Under the pieces are notes generated by a model. It was not told the DNA's origin. It worked only from the letters and a program-made list of their open reading frames with translations, and did not search any database. The position numbers and the translations under genes are program-made. 64,000 bases of DNA from Elephas maximus indicus (Eukaryota; Chordata; Mammalia; Proboscidea; Elephantidae), in the NCBI RefSeq assembly GCF_024166365.1, contig NW_026060237.1:2046001-2110000 (forward strand), read 5' to 3'. Shown here piece by piece: positions 10,022 through 19,186 of the stretch. The first letter of the stretch is position 1. Each line of letters opens with the position of its first letter.

Positions 10022-10266
10022 GGGCAGTGGTGGGTCAGCGGTAGACTCCTCACCTTCCATGTGGGAGACCGGGGGTCCATTCCCAGCCAAGGCACCTCAT
10101 GTGCACCCACCACCCATCTGTTAGCGGAAGCTTGTATGCTGCTGTGATGCTGAACAGGTTTCAGCGGAGCTTCCAGGTTAAGACTGCCTAGTAAGAAAGG
10201 CCTGGCAATCTAGTCTGTAAATCAGCCACTGAGAACCTGGTAGATCACAACAGTCTGATCTCCACC
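10022..10266 (+). repeat. Composite SINE: tRNA-Gly-like head plus RTE-derived body (left part)
   Basis: Positions 10022-10096 resemble a tRNA-Gly gene: GGGTCAGCGGTAGACTCC as the A-box region, CACCTTCCATGTGGGAG as an anticodon arm with TCC in the loop, and GGGGTCCATTCCCAGCC as the B-box/T-arm. The body then matches the RTE leader: TGTATGCTGCTGTGATGCTG, CAGGTTTCAGCGGAGCTTCC and AAGACTGCCTAGTAAGAAAGG. An LTR at 10267-10748 splits it and it resumes at 10749. The tRNA part has mismatched stems and is not a working tRNA gene. The head supplies an RNA polymerase III promoter in such elements; the RTE parts would supply machinery recognition. Confidence 0.75.
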
Positions 10267-10748
10267 TGTCTTAGTCACCTAGTGCTCCTATAACAGAAAT
10301 ACCACAAGGGAGTGGCTTTAACAAAGAGAAATTTATTTCTTCACAGTAATATAGGCTTAAACTCCAAATTCACGGTGTCAGCTCCAGGGGAAAGCTTTCT
10401 CTCTCTGTGGGCCTTCTCATCAATCTTCCCCCAGACTACGAGCTTCTTGGTTCAGGGACCCCAGGTCCAAAGGATGTCTTCTGCTCCCAGCACTACTTTC
10501 TTGGTGGTATGTGGTCCCCTTGTCTGTCTGCTCACTTCTCTCTTTTATATCTCAAGAGATTGCCTCTAGACACAACCCGATGTTGTAGTTTGAGTCCTGC
10601 CTCACTAACACAACTACCAGCCATTCTCCCTCATTAACACCATAGAGGAAGGATTTACAACACATAGGAAAATTACACAATACTGGGAATCATGACCCAG
10701 CCCAACTGATACACACATTTTTGGGAGGACATAATTCAATCCATGACA
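10267..10748 (-). mobile_element. LTR, MaLR/ERVL-like, antisense, inside the composite SINE
   Basis: Plus-strand text starts TGTCTTAGTCACCTAGTGC and ends CATAATTCAATCCATGACA, i.e. a complete antisense LTR of the same broad family as 9221-9739. The composite SINE resumes on its right. The left flank is CCACC; the paralogous right flank at 54799 reads CCAAC, a plausible 5-bp target duplication with one change. Confidence 0.8.
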
Positions 10749-10846
10749 ACAACCAAGCATTGGAATGGCACAGGATCACGCAGTGTTTCATTCCATTGTT
10801 CACAGGGTCACCATGAGTCTTGGCTAACTCCATAGCAGCTAACAAC
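10749..10846 (+). repeat. Composite SINE, right part (RTE-like tail)
   Basis: GGAATGGCACAGGATCACGC, GGGTCACCATGAGTC and CCATAGCAGCTAACAACAG form the RTE-type 3' end that completes the element interrupted at 10266. Confidence 0.75.
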
Positions 10847-10851
10847 AGTTC

Positions 10852-11028
10852 TCCTGACTCATATAGAAATTATAGGGAGGAACAGAACTGCCTCATAAGA
10901 TTTCCTAGGCTGTACTCATAATGGAAGCAGACCGCCATATCTTTCTCTTGCTGAGCACCAGGTGGGTCTGAACCGCCAACCTTTTGGTTTAGCAGCCAAG
11001 CACTTAACCATTGTGCCACCAGAGCTTC
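10852..11028 (-). repeat. AfroSINE (also present in the duplicated copy)
   Basis: Antisense: GAACAGAACTGCCTCATAAG, GGGTCTGAACCGCCAACC and TTTTGGTTTAGCAGCC. Its counterpart sits at 54893-55068, so it inserted before the duplication. Confidence 0.88.
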
Positions 11029-11340
11029 TTAACAACATTACCTTCCTAACATCGTTGCTATCAAATAAACACCACGTGCAAGGCAAGTCTCAGTGCACAA
11101 ATCATGGGCCATCCCAGTTCTTCCTCTTTCAGGGGAAAAGCTGCACCCTCCTTGTGTTTTGCACAGTGCTGTATAGACAGAAGGAGCTCAATTATATGTT
11201 GTTGTTGCACTCATTGATTTTAAAATTATGCCTCATCAACTTTCAAATTGCATGAAATGAAATATCAGTCTCATCTCCTTTGTCGATGGTGAGACCCAGG
11301 TTTAGAGCAGAACACATTACACTGTTTACGCCATCTTGTC
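11029..11340. other. Unrecognised sequence, duplicated at 55069-55380
   Basis: No gene or known repeat. It is matched nearly base for base in the second copy, including CACCACGTGCAAGGCAAG and CAGAAGGAGCTCAATTATAT. Confidence 0.6.
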
Positions 11341-11815
11341 TTTTCCTTTTTAAATAGTTTATTTTACTTTTGCTGTTGAGAATATACACAGAAGAACTTC
11401 CACCAATTCACCAGTTTCTGCACATACCATTCAGTGACATCGATGACATTCTTTGAGTGGTGCAGCCATTCTCACCCTCCTTTTCTGAGTTGTTCTCGCC
11501 CCACTAACAGAAACTTACTGACCCCTAAGCTTCCTGTCCAACCTTTCTAGTTGCTGTGGTCAATGTGACCTCATATTAAAAACAAAAAACTCTGTTGCTG
11601 TTGGGTTGATTCCAACTCGTAGCCACACTATAGGACAGAGTAGAACTGCCCCATAGGGTTTCCAAGGAACAGCTGGTGGGTTCAAACTGCTGACCTTTTG
11701 GCTAGTAGCTGAGTACTTAACCTCCATGCTACCAGGGCTCCATCTAGACAGTTCTTAAAAGAGCATAATGCTCAAGGCAGACAGTCTTTACTAGTTAACT
11801 ATTGTTTATTTGCTT
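11341..11815 (-). mobile_element. LINE 3' UTR-like repeat, first copy, split by a SINE
   Basis: AGAATATACACAGAAGAAC, CAATTCACCAGTTTCTGCAC, ATTCTCACCCTCCTTTTCTG and, beyond the SINE, TTCTTAAAAGAGCATAATGC and CAAGGCAGACAGTC. The same string of words recurs at 11816-12190, so two copies of one repeat lie in tandem. Assignment to an L1 3' UTR is tentative; the adjacent T-rich starts fit an antisense LINE end. Confidence 0.55.
11582..11742 (-). repeat. AfroSINE inside the LINE-like repeat
   Basis: Antisense: CTGTTGCTGTTGGGTTGATT, GGACAGAGTAGAACTGCCCC and CTACCAGGGCTCC. The counterpart in the duplicate is at 55622-55783. Confidence 0.9.
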
Positions 11816-12190
11816 TTTTAAACATAATTTAATTTTTTTGTTGTTAATGAGAATATACACAGAAAAACATAGACCAATTCAACAGTTTCTGCAAGCACAT
11901 ATTCAGTGACATTTTTTACATTCTTCAAGTTGTGCAGCCACTCTCACCCTCCTCTTCTGAGTTGTTGTTCTCCCCATTAACACAGACTTACTGCCCCCTA
12001 AGCTTCCTAAATCATCTTTGAACAGTTGCTGTTGTCAGTTTGATCTCATATAGAGAGCTCGTTAAAAGAGCACAAAGCTCAAGGCAGACATTCTTTATGA
12101 ATCAATAATAGTTTAAAGAAGATTTCAGGGGATATTTTTGCTTAAGATTTAAACATGATCTCAGGCCAACATTTTCTGGGGTTCTTAAAA
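11816..12190 (-). mobile_element. LINE 3' UTR-like repeat, second copy
   Basis: Repeats the words of 11341-11815 (AGAATATACACAGAAAAAC, CTTAAGCTTCC-type region, AAAGAGCACAAAGCTCAAGG) and extends further to GGGGATATTTTTGCTTAAG. At 11954-11958 it contains the left breakpoint of the block missing from the second duplicate. Confidence 0.5.
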
Positions 12191-12969
12191 CAACTTTTGA
12201 CATTTCCTTTAACAATGCTTTAAAACACTTAAAGCCCAAAATGTGTCATTTCTCCTTTTCCATAACCAGCCCTGGAATTGCTCATTCATTCTTAGCATGC
12301 TTGAGATCACTCTGAGTCCCATCTCCTCCCTGGCCACCTCCCCTCCCCGTTTGTCCTTAAGGCACATTGTTCCATCAAGTAAAAGCTCCTCAAGTGAGGA
12401 AAGAGGAGCTGGTTCCTCTGCCAATGAAATCCCCTGGCTGCTAGAAAAGCTGTCAGAGTCTTCCAAGTGTGTGCAAATAAATTAATTCACCTTATGGGTA
12501 TAGAAAACGGTCTGGGAGGCTTGTTTTTTCACCAGCACTGAGAGGCACTTAATGTCAGCTCACTGCATTGAGCATTGGATCTTGCTAAGTGGTGATGCAC
12601 AGCTCAACCTCGGGGCTTTTCTGAACAAATAAAACTTCTACAGAAACTACAGATAATTGGAAGGAATGGATTTCGCCTGATTGCCTCTTTGGCCCTGAAA
12701 GCAGCAGAAGCCCCTGAGAAGGCGTTCTGTACGCCCTGTTCCTTACCCCGAAAGGCACTCGGAACATAATGGGAGTGACAGGCTACACTGATCCATTATG
12801 GACACGCTGCCACGGTGCACCCCCACGAAGACTCCGCGGAGACAGACATTGTGTTTGTGAAGGCACTTTTTTAATTCGCAGTTTGCTTATACATCAAGGC
12901 AAGGAGGAGACAGCCGTGGGGGTTACGCCTCGTACCTGCTCCTGTAAAGCCTGCCGCTGCTGAGAGGGT
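12191..12969. other. Unique-looking sequence; no gene recognised
   Basis: Short opposing frames at 12209-12466 (minus) and 12243-12485 (plus) show no domain. The minus one is rich in Ser, Leu and Glu but lacks homology that I can name. This stretch lies downstream of the PCED1B-like frame and could hold its 3' UTR; no clear minus-strand AATAAA was seen close by. Confidence 0.45.
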
Positions 12970-13019
12970 TGGAGGGGTGGCTGGAGGTGTTCCACACCTG
13001 CATGCCTAGGCCATCCCCC

Positions 13020-14620
13020 AGGGGAGGTTCCAAAGGGGAGAGGACGGCCTACATGGAGGGGCGGATACGGAATCCTTGCCGGTGGTCATGTCTGGGGCTG
13101 CGGTCCCTGCCCCTGCGCCTCTCTGGCCCTGCAAGGGGGACCTGGAGGGTAAGGCGAAGTAGCCTGGTGAACCACGCGGCGCTAGTGAGACTCAGAGGTC
13201 CTATGTATTCGGCCGTGGCGGGGCTGCCGGCCTGCAGTCAGGTTTGCTTCCTCGCCATATCTACTGTGCTGCGCATAGGCGTCGCCAGAGCATGGCTGGC
13301 GCTGCAGGGATTGGTCCCAGGGCAAAGTGGAGCCATGGCGGCGAGGCTGGAAGCGCCTGCGAACTTGGGCCGGGATACAGGGGGTCTCCGCGACTGAGCG
13401 ATAGGGCGCGCGGGCCTAGGTGGGCACGAAGGCGGTGCCTCCTCACCGGATTCACTTCCGTGGGGCTGGAGCAGCCTGTAGCTCGCGGGCCCTCTGAGAA
13501 GGCTCCCAGGTCCTTCCCAGATCCACCTGCCTAACGGGTCATCGCAGGGCAGGTCCATGCCCCAGGCGTCGCCCAGGTGGGCCAGCAGCAGCTGTGAGAG
13601 CCTTCGGTGAGCGTGTTCGTTCCAGTGCAAGCCATCTGGCTGCAGGTGCTGCCAGGAGTGCCGGAAGTGGAATTGCAAGTCCAGCACGTCGAAGCCTAGC
13701 CTGCTGGCTTCAGCGGCCCTGTAGAAGTTGGCCTCCACCACATCTACCCGCAGGCACGCGGTCGTGGGCGTGCCCTGAGGTGGGAGGAAACCACCTGAGA
13801 CCGTCTCAGCCACTGGCATGGCAGTGTTCCACACCACGAGGCAGGACTCGGGCAGCACCTGGCGAAGGCGCCAGAACAGGGTCTCCAGGTTCCTCCTGTA
13901 GCTCCACATGGAACCCTGGCCATACCTGGACAGGTCCCAGAGGCAGGAGTTCATGATGACCAAGTCTGGGCCGTGCTCGCCCCTCAGCAGCTCCAGCAGG
14001 ACTTTCTCCACGTACCGGGGGTAGGAGCGCGTGAGGAAGTAGACGCGCACAAGGTGGTGTGTGGAGCAGAACTCGCGGACTTCGCGGTAGTGGGTCCCGT
14101 TGTGCATACGGCCCCACCTGCCGCCGTGCAGCAGCCTGTCCTGCTCGAAGCTCATCTCGCCCTTGGCCTTCAGCTGACTGCTTGAGAGCAGGCAGTCCTT
14201 CTGCAGCAGGAGCACCAGGTCCTTGTACACGGCCCTCTGCACCGAGTCCCCCATGACGACCACGAACTTGTTGTGCAGCAGCTGCCGGACTTCGGACGCC
14301 CTCAGGTGGACCATGGTGGCTGGGCGAAGGTGGCCTAGCTCCTGCCTTCCCTCAGGGCGGGTCCCGAAAGAGCTCTGGACCGAGGGCTGAGCGGCTGCTG
14401 CCAGAGACGGAGAGAGGGCAGGCTGGCTGGCTGGCTGGCGGTTGTCGGGGCGGCCGGGCGGGCAGACGGGGGGCTGTTTAATGCAGCTGGACTGGCCTGG
14501 GCCTGGAAGAGGAGGAGAAAGGGGGCAGCGTCCGGGGCCCTGAAAGCCGTCTCGCCAATCCTTAGGCCGAGAGTGTGACCTCTGAACTCACGGCCCTGCC
14601 CCCGTACCCGGCTTGGCTCC
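13020..14620. promoter_or_regulatory. GC- and CpG-rich island over the PCED1B-like gene
   Basis: CpG dinucleotides are frequent here, for example in GGGGCGGCCGGGCGGGCAG at 14447-14465 and throughout the coding exon, in strong contrast with the AT-rich, CpG-poor repeats around it. The densest part, 14380-14620, lies just upstream of the start codon and would suit a promoter. Part of the richness simply reflects GC-rich coding sequence. Confidence 0.65.
13238..14314 (-). CDS. PCED1B: PC-esterase domain protein, PCED1B-like; tail probably frameshifted
   Basis: A 358-codon single-exon frame starting at ATG 14314-14312 in a strong Kozak context (GCCACCATGG). Members of this GDSL/SGNH-type family are predicted acyl-esterases, but no substrate is established. 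Seen in the protein: Gly-Asp-Ser at residues 22-24 (predicted nucleophile Ser24), Asn-Ser-Cys-Leu-Trp-Asp at 122-127, and Asp227-Gly-Leu-His230-Trp supplying the predicted Asp/His pair. No signal peptide or membrane segment is evident. Phrases such as [11 protein letters not shown] (86-96) and NTAMPV (163-168) fit PCED1B better than PCED1A as I remember them. Human PCED1B is about 432 residues. Here resemblance holds to about residue 265 (Gly-Arg-Trp-Ile), after which this frame loses the proline-rich tail. A proline-rich continuation lies in the next frame at about 13261-13500. That suggests a frameshift, so the protein is either truncated and altered or the locus is a decaying gene or retrocopy. 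The duplicated copy of the surrounding region lacks it. Confidence 0.75.
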   Translation of the reverse strand: MVHLRASEVRQLLHNKFVVVMGDSVQRAVYKDLVLLLQKDCLLSSSQLKAKGEMSFEQDRLLHGGRWGRMHNGTHYREVREFCSTHHLVRVYFLTRSYPRYVEKVLLELLRGEHGPDLVIMNSCLWDLSRYGQGSMWSYRRNLETLFWRLRQVLPESCLVVWNTAMPVAETVSGGFLPPQGTPTTACLRVDVVEANFYRAAEASRLGFDVLDLQFHFRHSWQHLQPDGLHWNEHAHRRLSQLLLAHLGDAWGMDLPCDDPLGRWIWEGPGSLLRGPASYRLLQPHGSESGEEAPPSCPPRPARPIAQSRRPPVSRPKFAGASSLAAMAPLCPGTNPCSASHALATPMRSTVDMARKQT

Positions 14621-15564
14621 CCCTGGTGGAGGGCAGCGGTGCTGACACTGATGCTGTTGGTCTGAATGGATATGGGTTGTTCCCGCCTCAGCCACCACCT
14701 GTGCTCCAGGCACTGGGACACGGTCTGTCCACTGGGAGATCCAGGCCACTTCCAGGGCCGTGGCCCAGTCGGTGGTGGATCCACACCCAGGATTTCCAGG
14801 CAGCGTTGATGAGAATACTCAGGAAAACCTATTCATCTTAGTTCCACAATGATTTTGTCTTTCTTTTCATTTTGTCTCTCTCTTCCCAATCCCATTGTGA
14901 GCACCCCTGCCACCTGAGAAATGACACGAACACACCCCATGACCGATCACTTTGCCGCAGGGTAAAGGCTGAAGACCCCTTCTAACACAGTGTCACAACC
15001 GGGGTGTGGAAAGCCATACCCACAAGGTACTGGCCATGATGGTGTCCCCAAGGAGCCCACCCTTCACCCTTCCAACTGCACACCCAGTGCTCCTGAGCTG
15101 AGGCCTGGCAACCACACAGCTCCTCCGCATTTACCCAGCATTGCCCTTTGGAGAATCGATGCAAAGGATCCCTACGGTATGTAAGGTAGGTGGATGGTTT
15201 ACCCTTCCTGGGCACCTTCTTCTGGGCAGTCATTCTGCCTCTCTGGGGATCCCCCCTGGGTGTCCAGTGTAGAACTCCTGCCGTCCACCACCTTTTTGCA
15301 CTGAGAAGTGGCCTCTGGTGCGGTTCAAGCAGGTTGAGCTTAGTATCCCACTTCTGGCTCTTACAAATTAGGCTGCTATTACACTTTTGTAGGTGGACTT
15401 GTGCAAAAAGAGAGCTCCAGCTCTTGATAAAAGCCCGGAGCTGCACTTGTCTGCTGGTGTGGTGGTAGAACAATCGTTGCTTTGAGAAATGCTCAGACCC
15501 TTTTCCACAGTGGCTCTGCCAGCCATTGGATCTGTTAATTTTAACATCCTCACTCCTTAAATTA
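14621..15564. other. Unique-looking sequence upstream of the PCED1B-like gene
   Basis: No recognised repeat. A 163-codon minus frame (14982-15473) and a 92-codon plus frame (15190-15468) overlap here without recognisable domains. Non-coding exons of the minus-strand gene could lie here, but no convincing donor site was identified. Confidence 0.45.
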
Positions 15565-15789
15565 TGACACTATCTTCTGGGTGGCCCAAATCATTAAACA
15601 TATGACTACCAACAGAAAGATTGATAGTTTGAGTCCACGTAGAGGCCCCTCAAGTGAAAGTTCTGGCTATCTACTTCCAAAAGGGCATAGACTTAAAAAA
15701 CAAAAAACAAAAAAACTTGTGGGGTACATTACTACTCTGCAATATCTGGGGTTGCTATGAGCCAGATTCAACACGATGGCAACGGGTCA
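15565..15789 (+). repeat. AfroSINE, second subfamily, with A-rich interruption
   Basis: TTGATAGTTTGAGTCCACG B-box region, then CTATCTACTTCCAAAAGGG and GGGTTGCTATGAGCCAGATT. A run of AAAACAAAAAACAAAAAAAC sits in the middle at 15693-15715. Confidence 0.8.
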
Positions 15790-15839
15790 GTAGTTGTTCC
15801 ACGTACAGTGACTTCCTCTCCCTTGACTATAAATGTTAA

Positions 15840-17665
15840 CATCCTGGCTGAAGGCACCATTCCTAATTCTTACTGAGATGCAGTATGATTTCCTTATCCC
15901 TTGTATACTGGTGCTGGATTCCTGGCCGGAATCCAAGGCCTACTTCTCAACAGGATATCAATATCAACTTTGATAAAAAGAACTTTTCCCTTCCCTCTCT
16001 TTAATATAGATGCCAGTATGGGGCATGGTTCTGTAACAACCATGCCCCATAACTTAATAGGGTGTTGAATTAGTCTCTTGGTTCTATGAATCATGAACTT
16101 CTGTATTAGCAGATTCTGGCTGTATTACTCACATCTTATTTCATATTAAAAAATGTATGCATGTATCAAGCTCTATGAACCCTGACCTCTTGTCTACTTG
16201 AATAGGATGCTAGCTTTCTAACCGTACTGCCTTTGACTATTTCATTACCAGAATATGGGTCAAGCTCCTGGCTCTGTGAAACCTAATCTTTTTTGTTATT
16301 CTTTTTCCTCTTGGATATGGTTGCTAACTTCCTTTTTGTAACAATCATGGCATAATCCTTACTACTATGTCAATATATTAGTAAAGACATAGATATTATT
16401 TTAAGGCTATGGATGTTTCCTTTTTAGCTTTGTTAAAAATGACCTTTTTCTCACTAGTATATACCTTAAGGTTCTTCTCTGTGAATCCTGCCTTCATGTT
16501 TCTCTGGGAATAAATGCCAATTTCGAGCCTTCAAAAGCCGTGTGTCTTTTTTTAAATAGGGTATTAAGGCAAATTTCCTTTCATATGGACTATGACCATC
16601 TTTAATCAATAATATGAATGCTGTCTATCTGGCTGTACTCTGCCCCTGTTTCACTTGGCTATGGATGCATTTTTCTGGCTCAGTGAACCCTGACATTCAG
16701 TCTCCCAACTTATGAGTTTCTTGACTGTAACAACCACCGCCTCTTTAACACTCAGATCTGGTTTCAGATTTTTACTGAGTTGTATTCTTTAAACTCCATC
16801 CTTAATGTTTCATAGGATTTGGATTCTAGCTTTCTGGCCATGAGAACCATGGGCTGTTTTCACTAGAATATGGATGTAGGCTGTTAGCTTTATGAACCCT
16901 ACTCTGTTTTTGTTCATGAACGTGATTGCTACTTACCTGCTTATAGCAACCTTAACACATTTTTTAGCACAATCTGAGTCAGACCAGGGCTTTATGAACC
17001 CTGAACTTCTCTTAAATACTATGTAAACGTAGCTTCTTGGCTTTAAGAAGCATGATGTATCTTTTACTAAAATATGATTTCAGGCTCATGATTCTTCGAA
17101 CCCTAACCTCCTTTCTCCTTGTTTGTGGAGTTCCAGATTTTACAAATTTATTTCACTGGCTATGAGTGCTAACTTTATGGCTATAATGACTTTGACATTA
17201 ATATTATTACTATTTTCTAGGTAAATATTTAGTCTAAGAGCTTGTTTAACTCTATCATGTTTTTCTTTGGGCATGCATGCTAACCTCTTGACTGTAATAA
17301 ATATGCCATATTTACTACTGTCCATTACTCATTGCCATCGAGTGGATTCTGATGCATAGCAACCTACAGGAAGGAGTAGAACTGCCACATGGTTTTCAAA
17401 GCAGTGTCTGGTGGATTTGAACTGCCGACCTTCTGGTTAGCAGCTGTAACTCTTAAACACTGTGCCACCAGGGTTCCTATTGGGATGTGGATTTAGTTTC
17501 CAAGTATACATATCTTGAGTTCCTCTTCAGCTGGATGTAGATGCTAATTTCCTGGCTGCAACAACCATGACCTGTTTCTTGCTATGATATTAATGCAGGC
17601 TCCTGCTGGTATGAACTTTGGCCTCTTGTTTTCCCTTGGATAAGTTTTCCTGCTGTATGATTGTA
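15840..17665 (+). repeat. Decayed tandem array, period about 102 bp (two related halves)
   Basis: Two alternating phrases recur. One is of the form GCTAACTTCCTGGCTGTAAC + AACCATG; its marker (GTAACAACCATG and variants) starts at 16033, 16338, 16432, 16727, 16842, 16943, 17045, 17294 and 17558. The other is of the form CTCCTGGCTCTATGAACCCT; its marker GAACCCTGA and variants starts at 16088, 16177, 16278, 16483, 16684, 16893, 16996, 17097 and 17612. Spacings cluster at 101-104 or twice that. The two half-units resemble each other, so the basic unit may be about 51 bp. Roughly 16 units, heavily diverged, with an AfroSINE inserted at 17321-17479. I do not recognise the family. Absent from the duplicated copy. 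Confidence 0.7.
17321..17479 (-). repeat. AfroSINE inserted in the 102-bp array
   Basis: Antisense: CATTGCCATCGAGTGGATTC, GGATTTGAACTGCCGACC and GCCACCAGGGTTCC. Array phrases continue on both sides, so the array is older than the SINE. Confidence 0.9.
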
Positions 17666-17715
17666 ATACTCATTGAAGATTATATAACAGGGTATGTATG
17701 CACACTATCATCTTT

Positions 17716-19186
17716 GTTGTCACTGTTTGGTGCCATTTAGTCCACTCTGACTCATAGCGACTCTGTGTACAGCAGAATGAGACACTGCCTGTCCCTGCAC
17801 CATCCTCACAATGACTGCTATGTTTGAAGCCATTGTTTGCAGACACTGCGCTAATCCATCTGGTCGAAGGCTTTCTTCTTTCTTGCTGACCCTCTACCAA
17901 GCATGATGTTCTTCCTTCCTGATACCATATCCAAAGTGTGTCAGATGAAGTCCTTCTGTCCTTGCTTCCAAGGAACACTCTGGCTGCACTTCTACCAAGA
18001 CAGATTTGTTCGTTCTTCTGGCAGTTCATAGTATATTCAGTATTCTTCTCCAACACCATAACTCAAAGGCATCAGTTCTTCTTCAGACTTCCTTATTCAT
18101 TGTCCAGCTTTCCAACGCATATGAGACAATTGAAAACATCATGGCTTGGGTCAGGTGCACCTTAGTCCAAAAAGTAACATCTTTGCTATTCAATACTTTA
18201 AAGAGGTCTTTATGCAGAAGATTTGCCCAGTGAAATACATCATTTCAATTACGACTGCTGGCACTGATGGTGTAACCAAGTAAAATGAAATCCTTGACAA
18301 CTTCCATCTTTTCTCCGTTTATCATGATGTTGCTTGTTGGCCCAGGTGTAAGGATCTTTCTTTTCTGTATGTTGGGGTGTAATTCATACTAAAGGCTGTA
18401 GTCTTTGATTTTTATCAGTAAGGGCCTCAATCCCACTTCGCCTTCAGTAAGCTAGGTTGTATCATCTGCCTCTCTCAGATTATTAATGAGTCTTCCTGTA
18501 ATCCTGATGGCACATATTTTTTTTTGAGATAGTCCAGCTTCTCACATTATTTGATTGGCATATAAATTGAGTATGTATGATAAAAGGATACAACCCTGGT
18601 GCATACCTTTCCTGATTTTAAACCACATAATGTTCCATTCTACCTGAGCAACTGATTCGTGGTCTATGTACAGGTTCCATATCAGCAAAATTAAGTGTTC
18701 TAAAATCCCCATACTTCACAATGTTATCCATAATTTGTTATGATCCACAAAATTGAATGCCTTTGCATAGTCAGTAAAACACATGTAGATATCTTTCTGG
18801 TATTCTCTGCTTTCAGCCATGACCCATCTGACTTCAGCAATGAAAACACTTTTCAGTGTCGTCTTCTGAATCTAACTTGAATTTATGGAAGTTCCATATC
18901 GATATACTGCTACAACTGTTTTTAATTATCTTCAGCAAAATTTTACCTGCATATGGTATTAATGGTATTGTTTGATAACTTCTGCACTCTGTTGGATCAC
19001 CTTTCTTTAGAATGGTATCAAATATGCATCTCTTACAGTAGATTGGCCAGGTTGCTGTGAGCACTTCCCGCACCACATTCATTTGTTGAAGCATCTCCAT
19101 GGGTATTCTGTCAATTCCTATGTTTTTGACCAACACCTGCAGTGTAGCTTCAGCTTCTTCCTTCAGTCCCACAGGTTCTTGCTCAC
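17716..19186 (-). mobile_element. RTE LINE, 3' 1.5 kb, antisense
   Basis: The antisense tail starts at 17716 (TTGTTGTCACTGTTTGGTGC), followed by ACCAAGCATGATGTTC, CTTCTGGCAGTTCATAG and the RT-domain region to CTTCAGCTTCTTCCTTCAGT at 19150. Interrupted by many stops and indels. The minus-strand frame 18834-19172 keeps part of the region before the RT fingers. The part from 18448 on is present in the duplicate at 55975-56704. Confidence 0.85.

Noticed and set aside
10022..10096. Possible tRNA-Gly gene
   Set aside because: A and B boxes are present but stems are mismatched and the sequence runs directly into RTE-derived SINE body, so it is a SINE head.
12209..12466. 85-codon minus-strand frame in unique sequence near the gene, Ser/Glu/Leu-rich
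   Set aside because: No recognisable domain, no splice evidence and an equally long frame on the other strand; length is within chance.
14982..15473. 163-codon minus-strand frame upstream of the PCED1B-like gene
   Set aside because: No similarity I can name, and composition looks like random translation of moderately GC-rich DNA; cannot be supported as an exon.
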